64,000 bases of DNA from Spinacia oleracea (Eukaryota > Streptophyta > Magnoliopsida > Caryophyllales > Amaranthaceae): the NCBI RefSeq assembly GCF_020520425.1, contig NC_079488.1:86037285-86101284 (forward strand). The letters run 5' to 3'. Made by a program: the position numbers and the translations under genes. Shown one piece after another: positions 10,793-21,325 of the stretch; the first letter of the stretch is position 1; every line of letters begins with the position of its first letter. The notes under the pieces were generated by a model. That model was given only the letters and a program-made list of their open reading frames with translations. It searched no databases and had not been told where the DNA came from.

Positions 10793-12601
10793 ATGAACAC
10801 TACGGAGAAACTAGAAGAGGGATACTCAACACAACGACCTCCAATGTTTAGTGGCAAATACTATTCCTACTGGAGAAACAGGATGGAGATTTTCATTAAG
10901 GCTGAAAACTATCAAGTATGGAGAGTGATTGAAGTTGGAGCCTTCCAAGTCACTAAGCTGAACTCCTCTAGAGAAACTGTTCCCAAACCTGATGAATTTG
11001 ACAAAGCCGACTATGAAAAGCTTGAACTCAATGCCATGGCCGTCAAAATCCTTCATTGTGGACTAGGTCCAAATGAACACAACAGAGTAATGGGCTGCAA
11101 GAACGCGAAGCAGATTTGGGATCTGCTCCAGGTTACTCATGAAGGAACAAACGAAGTTAAGAGATCGAAGATTGATCTCTTAATGCACCAATACGAGCTG
11201 TTCACCATGAAGACATCTGAAACGATTCAAGACATGATTACTCGCTTCACAAACATTATCAATGAACTAAATTCTCTTGGCAAAATCATAACTCCTGAGG
11301 AACAAGTCAGGAAGGTCCTAAGAAGTCTACCACAAGATCCCTGGATGGCTAAAGTCACAGCCCTCCAGGAAACTAAAGACTTCACAAAGTTTAACCTGGA
11401 ACAACTGGCTGGATCTCTCCTAACTCATGAACTGCAATTAAACGCGCGACCTTCAGAGAATACCAAAAATAGAGCTCTTGCTCTAAAAACCGAAAATGAT
11501 GAAAACTCTGAAGAAGATGAAGAGACAGCTCTGTTTGCTAGGAGGTTCAGAAGAATGTTTAGGAACTACAAAGATGTGGAACACAGAAGCAAACCAAATA
11601 GAAAGTTCCCTAAAACTGACACTGGATGCCATAAGTGTGGAAACTTGGAACATCGCATTAGGGAATGTCCTCTATGGGATCAAGAACGAGGAAAGGGAAA
11701 GGAAACAACAAAAGATAGATTCAAAGACAACAGAAACTCCTTTTCCAAAACTGAGGTAAGAAAAGCCATGATTGCTGCATGGGGAGATACTTCTTCTGAT
11801 GAGGAACAAGAACAACCTAACGAAGAAATTGCTCACCTGTGTCTTGTAGCTGAACATGAAGATGAAGAATCCGACTCAGAATCTGATAAATTCCAGGCAA
11901 GTCTTGTTCATATTAAAAGTAGGCTTGAATCCATGTCTAAAGTAGAACTGTTTGACTTACTTTCTTGTCTCACTAGTGATTATGAGGATCTCCTAAAAGA
12001 AAAACTAGACTCAGACAGAAAACACCAAGACATTGTCAATAAACTCACAGAGGAGTTGGAATGGACCAGAAACTCAAACTTAGATATTGACAATCGTTTC
12101 TTTAAACTCTTTGATCAAAACCTCCATATAAAAGAAATGTGTGAAGCCTTACGCAATGAAAACTCCTGGCTAAAACAAGATCTGATTGACCTAAAAATAG
12201 CCAAAACCAAGAACCTCTATAAAGAAGAACTAGAAAAAGCTCAGTTAGAACTAGTGAAAATTCACCAAGAAAAGACCCATCTAGAAAGTGAATTGGCTAA
12301 AAGGACCAGACACAAAATAGAGGTAACACCAAAATGGATAGAAGAAGCTAGAACCAAACGCACAGAAGGTCTAGGTTTTAACCACAAAAAGCATCATCCT
12401 AGAAAAACCAGAGTAGATTTATACAGTGACATAGTATGCACCTTCTGTGGTCAAATCGGTCACTATAGAGTTTCTTGCCCTAAAAACCAAAGGTACTTGG
12501 AAAAGAACATCGAATTCACCAAAACTAAATGGGTAAAGAAAAGTGATTTGATTCCAAGTAAGGAACCCAAGCTATGCTGGGTTCCTAAAAACTCTAACTA
12601 A
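10793..12601 (+). CDS. gag: Gag polyprotein, copia element 1
   Basis: A 602-residue nucleocapsid/capsid protein. The N-terminal half is a copia-type gag domain (UBN2 family look: 'YWRNRM' at about residue 24, 'LLQVTHEGT' about 111, 'LRSLP' about 182). Two CCHC zinc knuckles follow, CX2CX4HX4C at residues 279-292 and again at 549-562, separated by an acidic, coiled-coil-prone stretch rich in E/K/L (about 330-500). A second distal knuckle is a Sirevirus trait. The ATG lies 66 bp after the LTR, the usual short leader. The TAA stop is eight bases before the first ATG of pol, which is in a different (+1) frame, so gag and pol are not simply separated by a stop codon. No internal damage. Confidence 0.92.
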   Translation: MNTTEKLEEGYSTQRPPMFSGKYYSYWRNRMEIFIKAENYQVWRVIEVGAFQVTKLNSSRETVPKPDEFDKADYEKLELNAMAVKILHCGLGPNEHNRVMGCKNAKQIWDLLQVTHEGTNEVKRSKIDLLMHQYELFTMKTSETIQDMITRFTNIINELNSLGKIITPEEQVRKVLRSLPQDPWMAKVTALQETKDFTKFNLEQLAGSLLTHELQLNARPSENTKNRALALKTENDENSEEDEETALFARRFRRMFRNYKDVEHRSKPNRKFPKTDTGCHKCGNLEHRIRECPLWDQERGKGKETTKDRFKDNRNSFSKTEVRKAMIAAWGDTSSDEEQEQPNEEIAHLCLVAEHEDEESDSESDKFQASLVHIKSRLESMSKVELFDLLSCLTSDYEDLLKEKLDSDRKHQDIVNKLTEELEWTRNSNLDIDNRFFKLFDQNLHIKEMCEALRNENSWLKQDLIDLKIAKTKNLYKEELEKAQLELVKIHQEKTHLESELAKRTRHKIEVTPKWIEEARTKRTEGLGFNHKKHHPRKTRVDLYSDIVCTFCGQIGHYRVSCPKNQRYLEKNIEFTKTKWVKKSDLIPSKEPKLCWVPKNSN

Positions 12602-12608
12602 AAACTTC

Positions 12609-15600
12609 ATGCAGGTCGAAGTGAGGGGGAACAACACATGGTACCTAGACAGTGGTTGTTCCAAGCACATGACTGGAGACAGAAATAGATTTCTCTCACT
12701 CACGACCTACGAAGGTGGAACTGTGACTTTTGGCGATAATAAGAAAGGTAACATCATTGGCATTGGTAAGGTTGGTAAGTCAAAGTCTCATTCCATCGAT
12801 AATGTGTTTTTGGTTGAGGGACTAGGTCATAGTTTATTAAGCATTTCTCAATTCTGTGACAAAGGCAATTATGCAAAATTCTTCTCAAATAAATGTCTAA
12901 TCATCAATAGTAACACAGAGACAGTGATCCTAGAGGGACAGAGGAAAGGGAACACATATGTGGTTAACCTCAACTCGGTCCCTCACTCCAATCTAACCTG
13001 TCTCAGTGTTATTGAAGATGATCCCTTGTTATGGCACAAAAGATTTGGTCATGCTAGCTTTTCTCTAATGAACAAATTAAAATTGAAAAATTTAGTCACA
13101 GGTCTCCCAAATACAAAGTTTGCAAAACAATCAGTCTGTGATGCTTGTATCAAAGGAAAGCAAGTAAGAACGTCCTTTAAATCAAAGGGGGTAATCAGCA
13201 CAACAAGACCACTGGAGCTGATCCACATGGATCTGTGTGGACCAATGAGGACACAGAGCAGAAGCGGAAAGAAGTACGTACTCGTAATTGTAGACGACTT
13301 CTCAAGATACACATGGGTGATCTTCCTATCCAACAAGGAAGAGACGTTTGAAGAATTCCTGGCTTTCGCCACAAAGGTTCAACGACAAAGCAGTCATAAG
13401 CTGGTCCACATCAGATCAGATCATGGTACAGAATTTCAAAATAAAAGATTTGATGATCTATGTAAAGGTTCAGGAATAGATCACAACTTCTCTGCTCCCA
13501 GAACACCTCAACAAAACGGTGTTGTAGAAAGAAAGAACCGAACTCTTGAAGACATGACAAGGACTATGTTGATTGCTAGTGGACTTCCAAAAAGTTTCTG
13601 GGCCGAAGCTCTAAATACGGCATGCTATGTGCTCAATCGAGTGCTAATTAGAGCTATCAAAAACAAAACTCCATATGAACTGTACAAAGGAAGAAAACCC
13701 TCGATAACCCATCTTAGAATCTTTGGTTGCAAGTGTTTCGTTCACAACAATGGAAAGGATCAACTGGGAAAATTTGATGCACGAAGTGATGAAGCAATAT
13801 TCCTAGGATATGCCTCAAACAGCAAAGCGTATAGAGTATTCAACAAAAGGACCATGTGCATGGAAGAAAGCATACATATTATATTTGATGAAACTGACTC
13901 CCAAAACTATGTTGCAGGTACAACTTCTGATGGAAACTTCGAACTAGGACTCACTAGAGAAACAGAAGACGAAGAGATAAGGAAAAGTTCCCAAACAGAA
14001 GAACAAACCCAAGTCGAAGAAACATCTGAAGATAACATAGTTGAAGAGGAACCAGCACAGGCCGAAGATCAAGCAGAAACAAATGAGCAAGTTGAACAGT
14101 CTGTTGTGGAAACAAACACACCTTTCCAACCCAGACCTTGGAAACATCAAAGCTCACATCCCCTTGACCAAATAATCAGTGATCTTGGACGTGGAACCAC
14201 GACCAGATCCCAACTCAAAAACTTCTGTGCTTTCTATGCTTATTTATCCATGATTGAACCTAAAAATTACAAAGAAGCACTAACTGATTCTGATTGGATC
14301 ATTGCTATGCAGGAGGAGCTTAATGAATTCGAAAGAAATAAAGTATGGCATCTTGAGCCTATACCATTGAACAATCAAGTAATAGGTCTCAAGTGGGTAT
14401 TTCGAAATAAACAAGATGAGCATGCTACGATTACCAGGAACAAGGCCAGACTAGTTGTCAAGGGATACAACCAACAAGAAGGAATAGACTTTGAAGAAAC
14501 ATTTGCTCCAGTTGCCAGAATGGAGGCAATACGCATACTAATAGCATTTGCATCATATATGGGATTCAAACTCTATCAAATGGATGTAAAATGTGCCTTC
14601 CTAAACGGAAATCTCAAGGAAGAAGTCTATGTGGAACAACCTCCAGGCTTTGAAGATCCAGAATATCCCGCACATGTCTACAAACTAGATAAGGCACTGT
14701 ATGGACTGAAACAAGCACCAAGAGCCTGGTATGAACGTCTCTCACACTTTTTGCTAGACAATAAGTTCAATCGAGGTAAGGTTAATAGAACTCTGTTCCT
14801 TAAGTCAAGAAATACAGACATACTAATTGTTCAAATCTATGTTGATGATATTATATTTGGAGCAACTAACGAAGATCTATGCAAGGAATTCTCTGACCTA
14901 ATGCAGCAAGAATTTCAAATGAGCATGATGGGAGAACTCAACTTCTTCCTAGGTCTCCAAATCAAGCAAACGGAACAAGGGATCATGATACATCAACAGA
15001 AATACATAAAAGATCTCATCAAGAAATATGGAATGGAGTCCGCTAAGAGCAACCACACTCCAATGGGAACAACCACGAGACTGGATGAGGATCAAGAAGG
15101 TAAGAGTGTAGACCAAACAAGGTACAGAGGTATGATAGGCTCCCTACTTTATCTTACAGCAAGCAGACCAGACATCGCATTCAGTGTAGGTGTCTGTGCC
15201 CGCTTCCAATCAAATCCAAAAGAATCTCACCTTACAGCTGTCAAAAGAATTCTAAGATATCTAAAAGGAACAGACGATTTGTGCCTATGGTACCCTAACT
15301 ATGATCACTTTGATCTCAAAGGATATACAGATGCTGACTATGCAGGTGACCTAGTAAACAGAAAGAGCACATCAGGAATGGTTCAATTCCTAGGAGCATG
15401 TGCAGTCTCCTGGGCTTCAAAGAAACAAAACACAGTGGCATTATCCACAACAGAAGCTGAATATGTAGCTGCGGCTTCATGCTGTTCCCAAATGCTATGG
15501 ATCAAACAACAACTTAGAGATTTTGGTATGAAATTAAAGTGTGTTCCTATCCTATGCGACAACACAAGTGCAATCTGCATATCAAAAGACCCAGTGCACC

Positions 15601-15782
15601 ACTCAAGGGTCAAACACATTCACATTCGACATCACTTTTTGAAAGATTATGTGGAAAAGGAACTAGTCAAACTTGAATTCTATCCCACAGAAGATCAAGT
15701 AGCTGACATCTTGACCAAACCACTTAACAGGGACAGACACGACAAGCTCAGGTTAGAACTCGGTATGATACGAATACAATAA
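12609..15782 (+). CDS. pol: Pol polyprotein, copia element 1 (PR-IN-RT-RH)
   Basis: 1,057 residues, intact. The aspartic protease D-S-G is at 14-16 ([13 protein letters not shown]). The GAG-pre-integrase zinc-binding HHCC region is near 143-180. The integrase DDE triad is D208, D271, E307 (35 residues between the last two) with the conserved [10 protein letters not shown] context. A chromodomain-free linker rich in E/Q/T (about 440-510) follows. The reverse transcriptase active site Y-V-D-D is at 744-747, with the upstream [11 protein letters not shown] block. RNase H motifs are [15 protein letters not shown] and CDNTSAI. The domain order integrase before RT is diagnostic of Ty1/copia. The pol frame is open back to a TGA at 12,549-12,551, overlapping gag by about 50 nt, so either reinitiation at this ATG or frameshifting could express it. 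Every catalytic residue looked for is present. Confidence 0.95.
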   Translation: MQVEVRGNNTWYLDSGCSKHMTGDRNRFLSLTTYEGGTVTFGDNKKGNIIGIGKVGKSKSHSIDNVFLVEGLGHSLLSISQFCDKGNYAKFFSNKCLIINSNTETVILEGQRKGNTYVVNLNSVPHSNLTCLSVIEDDPLLWHKRFGHASFSLMNKLKLKNLVTGLPNTKFAKQSVCDACIKGKQVRTSFKSKGVISTTRPLELIHMDLCGPMRTQSRSGKKYVLVIVDDFSRYTWVIFLSNKEETFEEFLAFATKVQRQSSHKLVHIRSDHGTEFQNKRFDDLCKGSGIDHNFSAPRTPQQNGVVERKNRTLEDMTRTMLIASGLPKSFWAEALNTACYVLNRVLIRAIKNKTPYELYKGRKPSITHLRIFGCKCFVHNNGKDQLGKFDARSDEAIFLGYASNSKAYRVFNKRTMCMEESIHIIFDETDSQNYVAGTTSDGNFELGLTRETEDEEIRKSSQTEEQTQVEETSEDNIVEEEPAQAEDQAETNEQVEQSVVETNTPFQPRPWKHQSSHPLDQIISDLGRGTTTRSQLKNFCAFYAYLSMIEPKNYKEALTDSDWIIAMQEELNEFERNKVWHLEPIPLNNQVIGLKWVFRNKQDEHATITRNKARLVVKGYNQQEGIDFEETFAPVARMEAIRILIAFASYMGFKLYQMDVKCAFLNGNLKEEVYVEQPPGFEDPEYPAHVYKLDKALYGLKQAPRAWYERLSHFLLDNKFNRGKVNRTLFLKSRNTDILIVQIYVDDIIFGATNEDLCKEFSDLMQQEFQMSMMGELNFFLGLQIKQTEQGIMIHQQKYIKDLIKKYGMESAKSNHTPMGTTTRLDEDQEGKSVDQTRYRGMIGSLLYLTASRPDIAFSVGVCARFQSNPKESHLTAVKRILRYLKGTDDLCLWYPNYDHFDLKGYTDADYAGDLVNRKSTSGMVQFLGACAVSWASKKQNTVALSTTEAEYVAAASCCSQMLWIKQQLRDFGMKLKCVPILCDNTSAICISKDPVHHSRVKHIHIRHHFLKDYVEKELVKLEFYPTEDQVADILTKPLNRDRHDKLRLELGMIRIQ

Positions 15783-15976
15783 TACCGGTTGTCCTTAACA
15801 ATTTTCTAACCTCACTGGAAAATATCAAAAAAAAAAAAAATGTTTTTAATTATTTTTTGTGTATGCACCATATTTTCTGAATGGACTAACAACCAGGTTC
15901 GGATTGCAAAAACCAGCTGTGCATTACCACAGCCACGTCTGCACATTATTAAGGTAATCGCACTTTTTCCCAATAC

Positions 15977-17809
15977 TTGCATTCAATTCGAGGTCTAAGT
16001 GGGAATACTAAAAATGAATGGAAAGCAATTAATTTGATTCATCGAATCTTACAAAAACTGGTGCATGCATTACTATTCCATTTTTATTCACTCAAACACG
16101 CTTCCCACACTCCGATTCCCAACACCAAAACTCTTCCCATTCTAATCATTCCGCCTATAAAAATCTCGGAACATCCCCTCCTTCTTATCAAATTCCCAAT
16201 TTTAAAATTCAAAATTCACCTATCTCTCCTAGTAAATCGCAACAGCCCTGCCTATAAAATCATGACCCTCTACAAACTCCAATTCCCAAACCCTACAAAT
16301 TCATCTTCTCCTTCTACACCCATCATCACCGTCATACCTCTTCAAGTCATTCATCCGGAAACAATGCCTCCCAAACAACCAACACCAAAACCACCAGCCA
16401 CAAAATCAACTACCAAACTCGCCACCAAACGAAAACTGGTCTTGAAGAAGGAAGTTGCTGCTTTGACTCAGGGGGAACCTCATCTTCCAGCTGAGAAGAA
16501 GGTAAAACTCGAACCCACAAAATTTTTCTATTTTCCTCCAGATCGTATGCTCCCTGGTCTTAGCATAGATTTCGGTTGGTGTCGGGAAATAGGGTTTGTA
16601 GAATTGTTGGAGACGATCGAGTCTCAAGGTTGGACTTATCTTTTTGAGGTTTGTTCTAAAGCTTGCATGTATCCAGAAGCAATGGGGGAATTTTGCTCAA
16701 ACTTTGTCAATCAAAAGGGAGTTTGTAGTTCTGAAGTTAATGGGAAACAATTTAGCTTCGATTCTGAGAAATTAGGGTCTTGGTTCAAAGTCCCAGTGTT
16801 AGGAGAGGAGGTCTATCACAAGGGAAAGGGTCCAATTGAGCTCGGGGGTGCAACAATGAAGGAAGTTTGCTCATATTTTGGTGGTCAAGGGAAACACCCA
16901 AAAGCTCTCAACCAGTCTGTCCTCACTCCTTTTCAAAAGGTCCTTTTTAATGTGGTCCGACGAGGTATTGTTCCGCGTCATGACAAGCGTGCTTTGGCAA
17001 GCAGGTTAGATCTGATCTACATCTTTCTCCTAGAATCTCAGCGTCAAATAAACTTTCCTGTCGTTTTTATCTCCCATCTCACTCACTCCATCTCCCAGAA
17101 CAATATGATTGGGTATGGGTCTCTTCTCACCTTCATCATGAGAAAGGTTGGGGTTGACCTTACTCGTTACTCAGCTGAACCTCTTACTCCTGCCCATATC
17201 CTTAACAAAGCTTGCTTGAATGGGATTAGCCTGAGTGTAGTGGATGGAGTCGTCTGTGTTGGTAAGACGAATGTGGGAGATACTACACCTCAGGAGGAAG
17301 AGGGAGAAGAAGATGTCGATGATGAGGAGGATTTCTCTGAGGAAGAGGGAGAGGTAGCCGTTCCGTGTCAAGACGAAGAGGGTCATTCTGAGGATGTGTC
17401 TCACAATGCGGGACCAACACCACAAAGTCCAAAACCATCTGCCTCACCTGTTCAGCAACCTAATCTCTCCCCTGTGTCCACTCAGCCTATTCGTCGTAGC
17501 AGCCGTCTCGCCAGTTCCTCCAAGGGCGCACCTCCGGTGTACCGGGTTGAGGAGTCTGACTCGGACAAGGAAGGGGAAACTCAGTCAGCTGCTCCCTCAC
17601 CAGATGGCTCAATTCAGCTCCTCATGACCAAGGTAGATCAACTGCAGCTAGACAATATTGTTCTGATGTCTGCTGTCACATCTTTACAGGAGCTGATACA
17701 CAAGATGCAGCAGGACCAGGCTGAGTTCTTCAATGACATGACGGAGCGCCTAGCTGACATGGTGATAGAAGAGGTGGCTCCTGCTGATGACGATGCATCC
17801 CTACCCTGA
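15977..17809 (+). CDS. Third (env-position) ORF of copia element 1
   Basis: An open frame between pol and the 3' LTR, the position of the env-like gene of Sireviruses. The frame opens with TTG; the first ATG is at 16,262 (515 aa) and a second, in a better-looking N-terminus rich in P/K/T (MPPKQPTPK), is at 16,364 (481 aa). Either is more likely than the upstream start. The middle (residues about 190-430 of the full frame) resembles the 'putative plant transposon protein' domain found in third ORFs of plant retroelements. Next comes a strongly acidic stretch (EEEGEEDVDDEEDF, about 436-455), a P/S-rich linker, and a C-terminal heptad-like helix (about 550-590). I see no convincing signal peptide or transmembrane anchor after residue 130, so a true envelope role is not supported. 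Function unknown. Confidence 0.7.
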   Translation: MHSIRGLSGNTKNEWKAINLIHRILQKLVHALLFHFYSLKHASHTPIPNTKTLPILIIPPIKISEHPLLLIKFPILKFKIHLSLLVNRNSPAYKIMTLYKLQFPNPTNSSSPSTPIITVIPLQVIHPETMPPKQPTPKPPATKSTTKLATKRKLVLKKEVAALTQGEPHLPAEKKVKLEPTKFFYFPPDRMLPGLSIDFGWCREIGFVELLETIESQGWTYLFEVCSKACMYPEAMGEFCSNFVNQKGVCSSEVNGKQFSFDSEKLGSWFKVPVLGEEVYHKGKGPIELGGATMKEVCSYFGGQGKHPKALNQSVLTPFQKVLFNVVRRGIVPRHDKRALASRLDLIYIFLLESQRQINFPVVFISHLTHSISQNNMIGYGSLLTFIMRKVGVDLTRYSAEPLTPAHILNKACLNGISLSVVDGVVCVGKTNVGDTTPQEEEGEEDVDDEEDFSEEEGEVAVPCQDEEGHSEDVSHNAGPTPQSPKPSASPVQQPNLSPVSTQPIRRSSRLASSSKGAPPVYRVEESDSDKEGETQSAAPSPDGSIQLLMTKVDQLQLDNIVLMSAVTSLQELIHKMQQDQAEFFNDMTERLADMVIEEVAPADDDASLP

Positions 17810-18354
17810 CCCTGCTACAACCAGATCTTACCCCACCCCCTATATATCTGCTATCTCAAAACACAATTTCATCTCTTATTGCTCTCTAAACAATTTTTTT
17901 TGGTTGGTTTTTGGATGCGCCAAGTTTATGACTAATGCTCATTAGTGCGCTTTTCCTACGTTCTGATAGTTGCCCCACTCTGACTTGTAGAATTTTTGCT
18001 TGTGTTGTGCTATATGTTGCGTTTATCTTGTTCTGCTTGCAGGGGTGCGGTCAAACTCGTTGACCGACTTGAGCTGCATGATGACTATCTGCTTGCTAGG
18101 GTAATATGATTCCCATATCCTCCTTCTTCTACTTCTCCTTTGGTTCGGCGTTTTTCCCTACTCCCTTTTTGATAATTCCAAAGGGGGAAGATATTGAGAG
18201 GACAACTTGTGTTCCATTATATTTGTTTTTATACTTGGGTTTACCACCTATGCGACTCATCTGTTCCTGGTTAAGTTTTTGACTCTGGATTGTCAGGTTA
18301 CATATCTCATTCCTTAAGTTATTTACTCCTATCAAGTTGTAAGGTTGTCATCAT

Positions 18355-18369
18355 CAAAAAGGGGGAAAT
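18355..18369 (+). other. Polypurine tract of copia element 1
   Basis: AAAAAGGGGGAAAT directly precedes the 3' LTR start TGTTGATT. This purine run primes plus-strand DNA synthesis in LTR retrotransposons. The region between the third ORF and this PPT (17,810-18,354) is non-coding. Confidence 0.88.
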
Positions 18370-19462
18370 TGTTGATTCCTGGTTTTGATGATGACAAGCT
18401 TACCTTCTACTAATAGTTCGTTTTGGAGAATGTCAGGAACAGGTTAATATTTAAAGAAGAACAAATGCAACAACCGAAGCAAGCTAGGGAGCTTTGAAGT
18501 AATTAAGTTCAAAGTACGCGGCAAGATTAAATCAAGGATCAAGTCAAGCAAATTCTATAAGGGTCGAAAGGTATAAGACCAATGTAATTTAGTACATGCT
18601 TAGTATGGGAACAGAGTATTTTGAAGAGTCCTAGTTATATCGTGAAACGAAATAAATCAGTTTTACTTTTACAAAAAGATAAACGTCAAATGTTTTAAAC
18701 TGATTTTACAAAACTGTTTGAAGTTATACTCTTGAATTTGAGTTAACATATAACTCTCAAAATACGAAAAGATTGATTTTACCTAAACGCGTTTGAAGTA
18801 AGATTTGCGAAAATCTATCTATTAAAAATAGTCCTAAACTGGGTTGGATTTGAATCTAGGTTAAACACTTGGATTCGTATAAATACAACCTTTGTTCTTT
18901 GCGAAACTTTTTATCAGACTTATTTACATCAACCGGAAGCTTTCAGGTATCACCCTTAAAGTCTTAATCTTTAAAGAAGTCTGTTCCTGTTCCCATATAG
19001 AGCAGTATTTGTTACTTGGTCTTATATCGTACGTTAAGTAGTTTATTAATTCTTATACGTTTGATTAAAGTGTTGAGTTATTGTATGTTAAGCCTGAGTC
19101 AGGCTTACTTGAGCAAGAGAGTAGATCTCACGAGAGATCAGTGATAGGAACAGTTGAGGGACTGTTTCCATAAGGGAAGGAACAAAGAGGGTTGTTCCTA
19201 GTCATCTGCAATCAGAGGCGATTGGCAGATTGTGGCCCGAGTAGATTAGGTTTGTAAAGAAACTAAGTTGTTTTGCCTAATTAGTAAAAGTGTTTAAGTC
19301 CCCAAAGGGGCCGTGGTTTTTTCCTCTCTATTGGGCCTAGAGAGTTTTCCACGCTAAATCTTGCTTGCATATTTTACTATTTCTGTTCCTTGTAGTTTAA
19401 TTTTTATAAATACGTAAAATATCAATTCACCCCCCCTCTTGAGGAACTCTGTAAAACTAACA
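18370..19462 (+). repeat. 3' LTR of copia element 1
   Basis: 1,093 bp, nearly identical to 9,633-10,726. Differences seen include C for T near 18,519, T for G near 18,829, and the loss of one base near 19,144. The TATAAATA box is at 18,878-18,885. Followed directly by the TSD GGTTG. Confidence 0.95.
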
Positions 19463-19839
19463 GGTTGTCAACTACATGTCATGATACTTAGTAGTGGTGA
19501 TGTGGCGTAATAAGGAGGGATCTACGTGGCACATATACGTTTTTATAAACGCCTTTTAATATATTAGTATAGATAACGTATATACTAAATGCAACTGTAA
19601 TATAAGTGTTAATTAAGAATCAAGGATCCTTCTAATAGTGTAAGGCTCTCGTTCCAAATGTGATAAGGGTTGCATTCTCATAAATCTCATCACTTATACA
19701 GAAGGATCCCCAATTACTCCCCTTTTTGGCCCTTGCACTTGGCAAGTGACTTCTCTTACCTAATTATAAAAATACTTCTCCGTAATAGTTTTTTTTTTCA
19801 AATGCAAGCATGGAATATTAGATTAAACAGTTAAGAGAG

Positions 19840-20234
19840 GAGTTAAGCTAAAGGTTGGGGTTCAACCTTTTGATTTTTTCACCCTTTAGGACCTCAATTT
19901 TTTTTTTTTCACCTTTTGGGGACTCATATTTATTTTCCGGCCAGTTAACCATAGTTTAATTCACCGTTAACCATACTATCACTCAAATAATAAATTAAGA
20001 CAAAGGTTAGGGTCCAACTTTTTGATTTTTTCACCGTTTAGAACCCGAATATTTTTTTCAACTTTTGGGACCTCATATCCATTTTTTGTATACCAACATT
20101 ATTTACTATAAAAAAACAAAATCAGAAAATGCAAAAAAAAAAAGTTAGCGCTCAAATTAACAATTATAATAATAGTTATTAATATTTTTATTTTTATTAA
20201 TTATTATGTAATAATTGTTATTAATATATTTAAC

Positions 20235-20282
<48 letters not shown>

Positions 20283-21291
20283 TCATCTTTTCCAAACCCC
20301 ATCATACAATTAAAACTACATAGTACTCTTCTCCAAACATCATAGATAATATTTACTCATTCATAAGACCTTTAATAGTTGAAACTTAATTTACGTAATC
20401 CAATAACAACTTATTTAAATATGTTTATAGAAAATTTGAGGTCGTAAATTTTAATTCGGAGATTGATGATTAATTTTGATCGAGTTAAGCATAAATCATT
20501 TAAGTACCTCATCAAATATGAGCATCAATAAACCAATTGTCTTTACTCTCATAAAATAATCAAGAACTAGTATGATATATTAACTTGTGATCAAAATCAA
20601 AATTCGTTTAAAAATAACCTATTTTTAATTTTACGTTTTTGTGTGGACATTATTAATGTTCTTCAAACAAACCACAAACAATTGTGAGGATATACCATCA
20701 ATGGCAGATCTTCCTAACAACTTGGGTCCCGGGCGAAAAATTCTGTAGTGTATTTTTAGTTCCACCATCCCCGTAAACTTTTGAGTATAATTGTATGAAT
20801 ATCGTACTCTACTATATAAATTGCTTAACTCTTCTATTGTCATTGGACACCATAACCGAATGTATAAAATATGATCAGCTTGTAAGTAATTATTTGCTTC
20901 TTTATTCATTAGATTATTTGATACCCAAATCAATTTATATATGGGCTAAGTTTATGAATTACGTTACATATTATTTTAATTTGAGCTTATTATATGTTAA
21001 TGGTTAGAAATTTTAATAATTGAATTGGAATTACATGAAAACTTGAATGAGGTCTCAAAAGGTGAAAAAAGAAAGTTCAGATCCTGAAAGGTGAAAAAAC
21101 GAAAAGGTTAGTCCTCAAACTTTTGATTTACTTTAACCTTTTAACCCAAGTACCTAACCTTTTAATGACTCTAGTTAAATTTGGCCGGAAAAGAGAAATG
21201 AGGTCCCAAGGTGAAAAAAAAAGGTATAGGTCCTAAACGGTGAAAAGTTCAAAAGGTTAGACCCCATTTATTTACTTAACTCTAATAACTC
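19840..21291. mobile_element. Mutator-like fold-back element with 10-bp TSD
   Basis: It is flanked by an exact 10-bp direct repeat GTTAAGAGAG (19,830-19,839; 21,292-21,301), within the 9-11 bp range of Mutator-like elements. The arms are imperfect inverted repeats of more than 100 bp (left about 19,840-19,960, right about 21,170-21,291), each containing TTCACC..TTAGGACCT and TTTTCCGGCC blocks. A second, internal pair of similar inverted segments (about 19,990-20,090 and 21,030-21,125) makes a double fold-back. The centre is AT-rich with an (AAT)n tract. No transposase frame. Confidence 0.75.
20235..20282. repeat. (AAT)n microsatellite
   Basis: About 16 perfect AAT units inside the fold-back element at 19,840-21,291. 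Confidence 0.95.
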
Positions 21292-21325
21292 GTTAAGAGA
21301 GTTACAAGAGAGGGTTCAAAGAGGT

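Larger units (their letters stand above)
9633..19462 (+). mobile_element. Complete Ty1/copia retrotransposon, Sirevirus-like
   Basis: A 9,830-bp element flanked by a perfect 5-bp TSD GGTTG (9,628-9,632 and 19,463-19,467). It has LTRs starting TG and ending CA, a tRNA-iMet-type PBS, gag, pol in copia order (protease-integrase-RT-RNase H), a third ORF between pol and the 3' LTR, and a purine-rich PPT. The gag with two CCHC knuckles, the extra ORF after pol and the nearly 10 kb size fit the Sirevirus/Maximus lineage. The LTRs differ by about four substitutions and one 1-bp indel by eye, so the insertion is recent. All three ORFs are open, so the copy looks potentially autonomous. Confidence 0.93.
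9152..19573 (-). mobile_element. Non-autonomous Helitron, split by copia insertion
   Basis: In minus orientation the 5' end is TCTATACTAATATATTAAAA (19,573 leftward). The 3' end is a hairpin CCCGGAGCAACGCCCGGG followed by CTAG (9,155-9,152). The outside bases are A (9,151) and T (19,574), matching AT-site insertion. The copia element at 9,633-19,462 interrupts it; without that and one TSD copy the Helitron is about 0.6 kb. It is closely related to the intact copy at 25,214-25,706: both share the CACGTAGAT..CTCCTTATTACGCCAC block and an internal tRNA-like segment. No Rep/helicase frame. Confidence 0.8.

Noticed and set aside
15977-16261. First 95 codons of the third copia ORF
   Set aside because: The frame opens with TTG and has no ATG before 16,262; it contains TATA-like motifs and looks like leader sequence.
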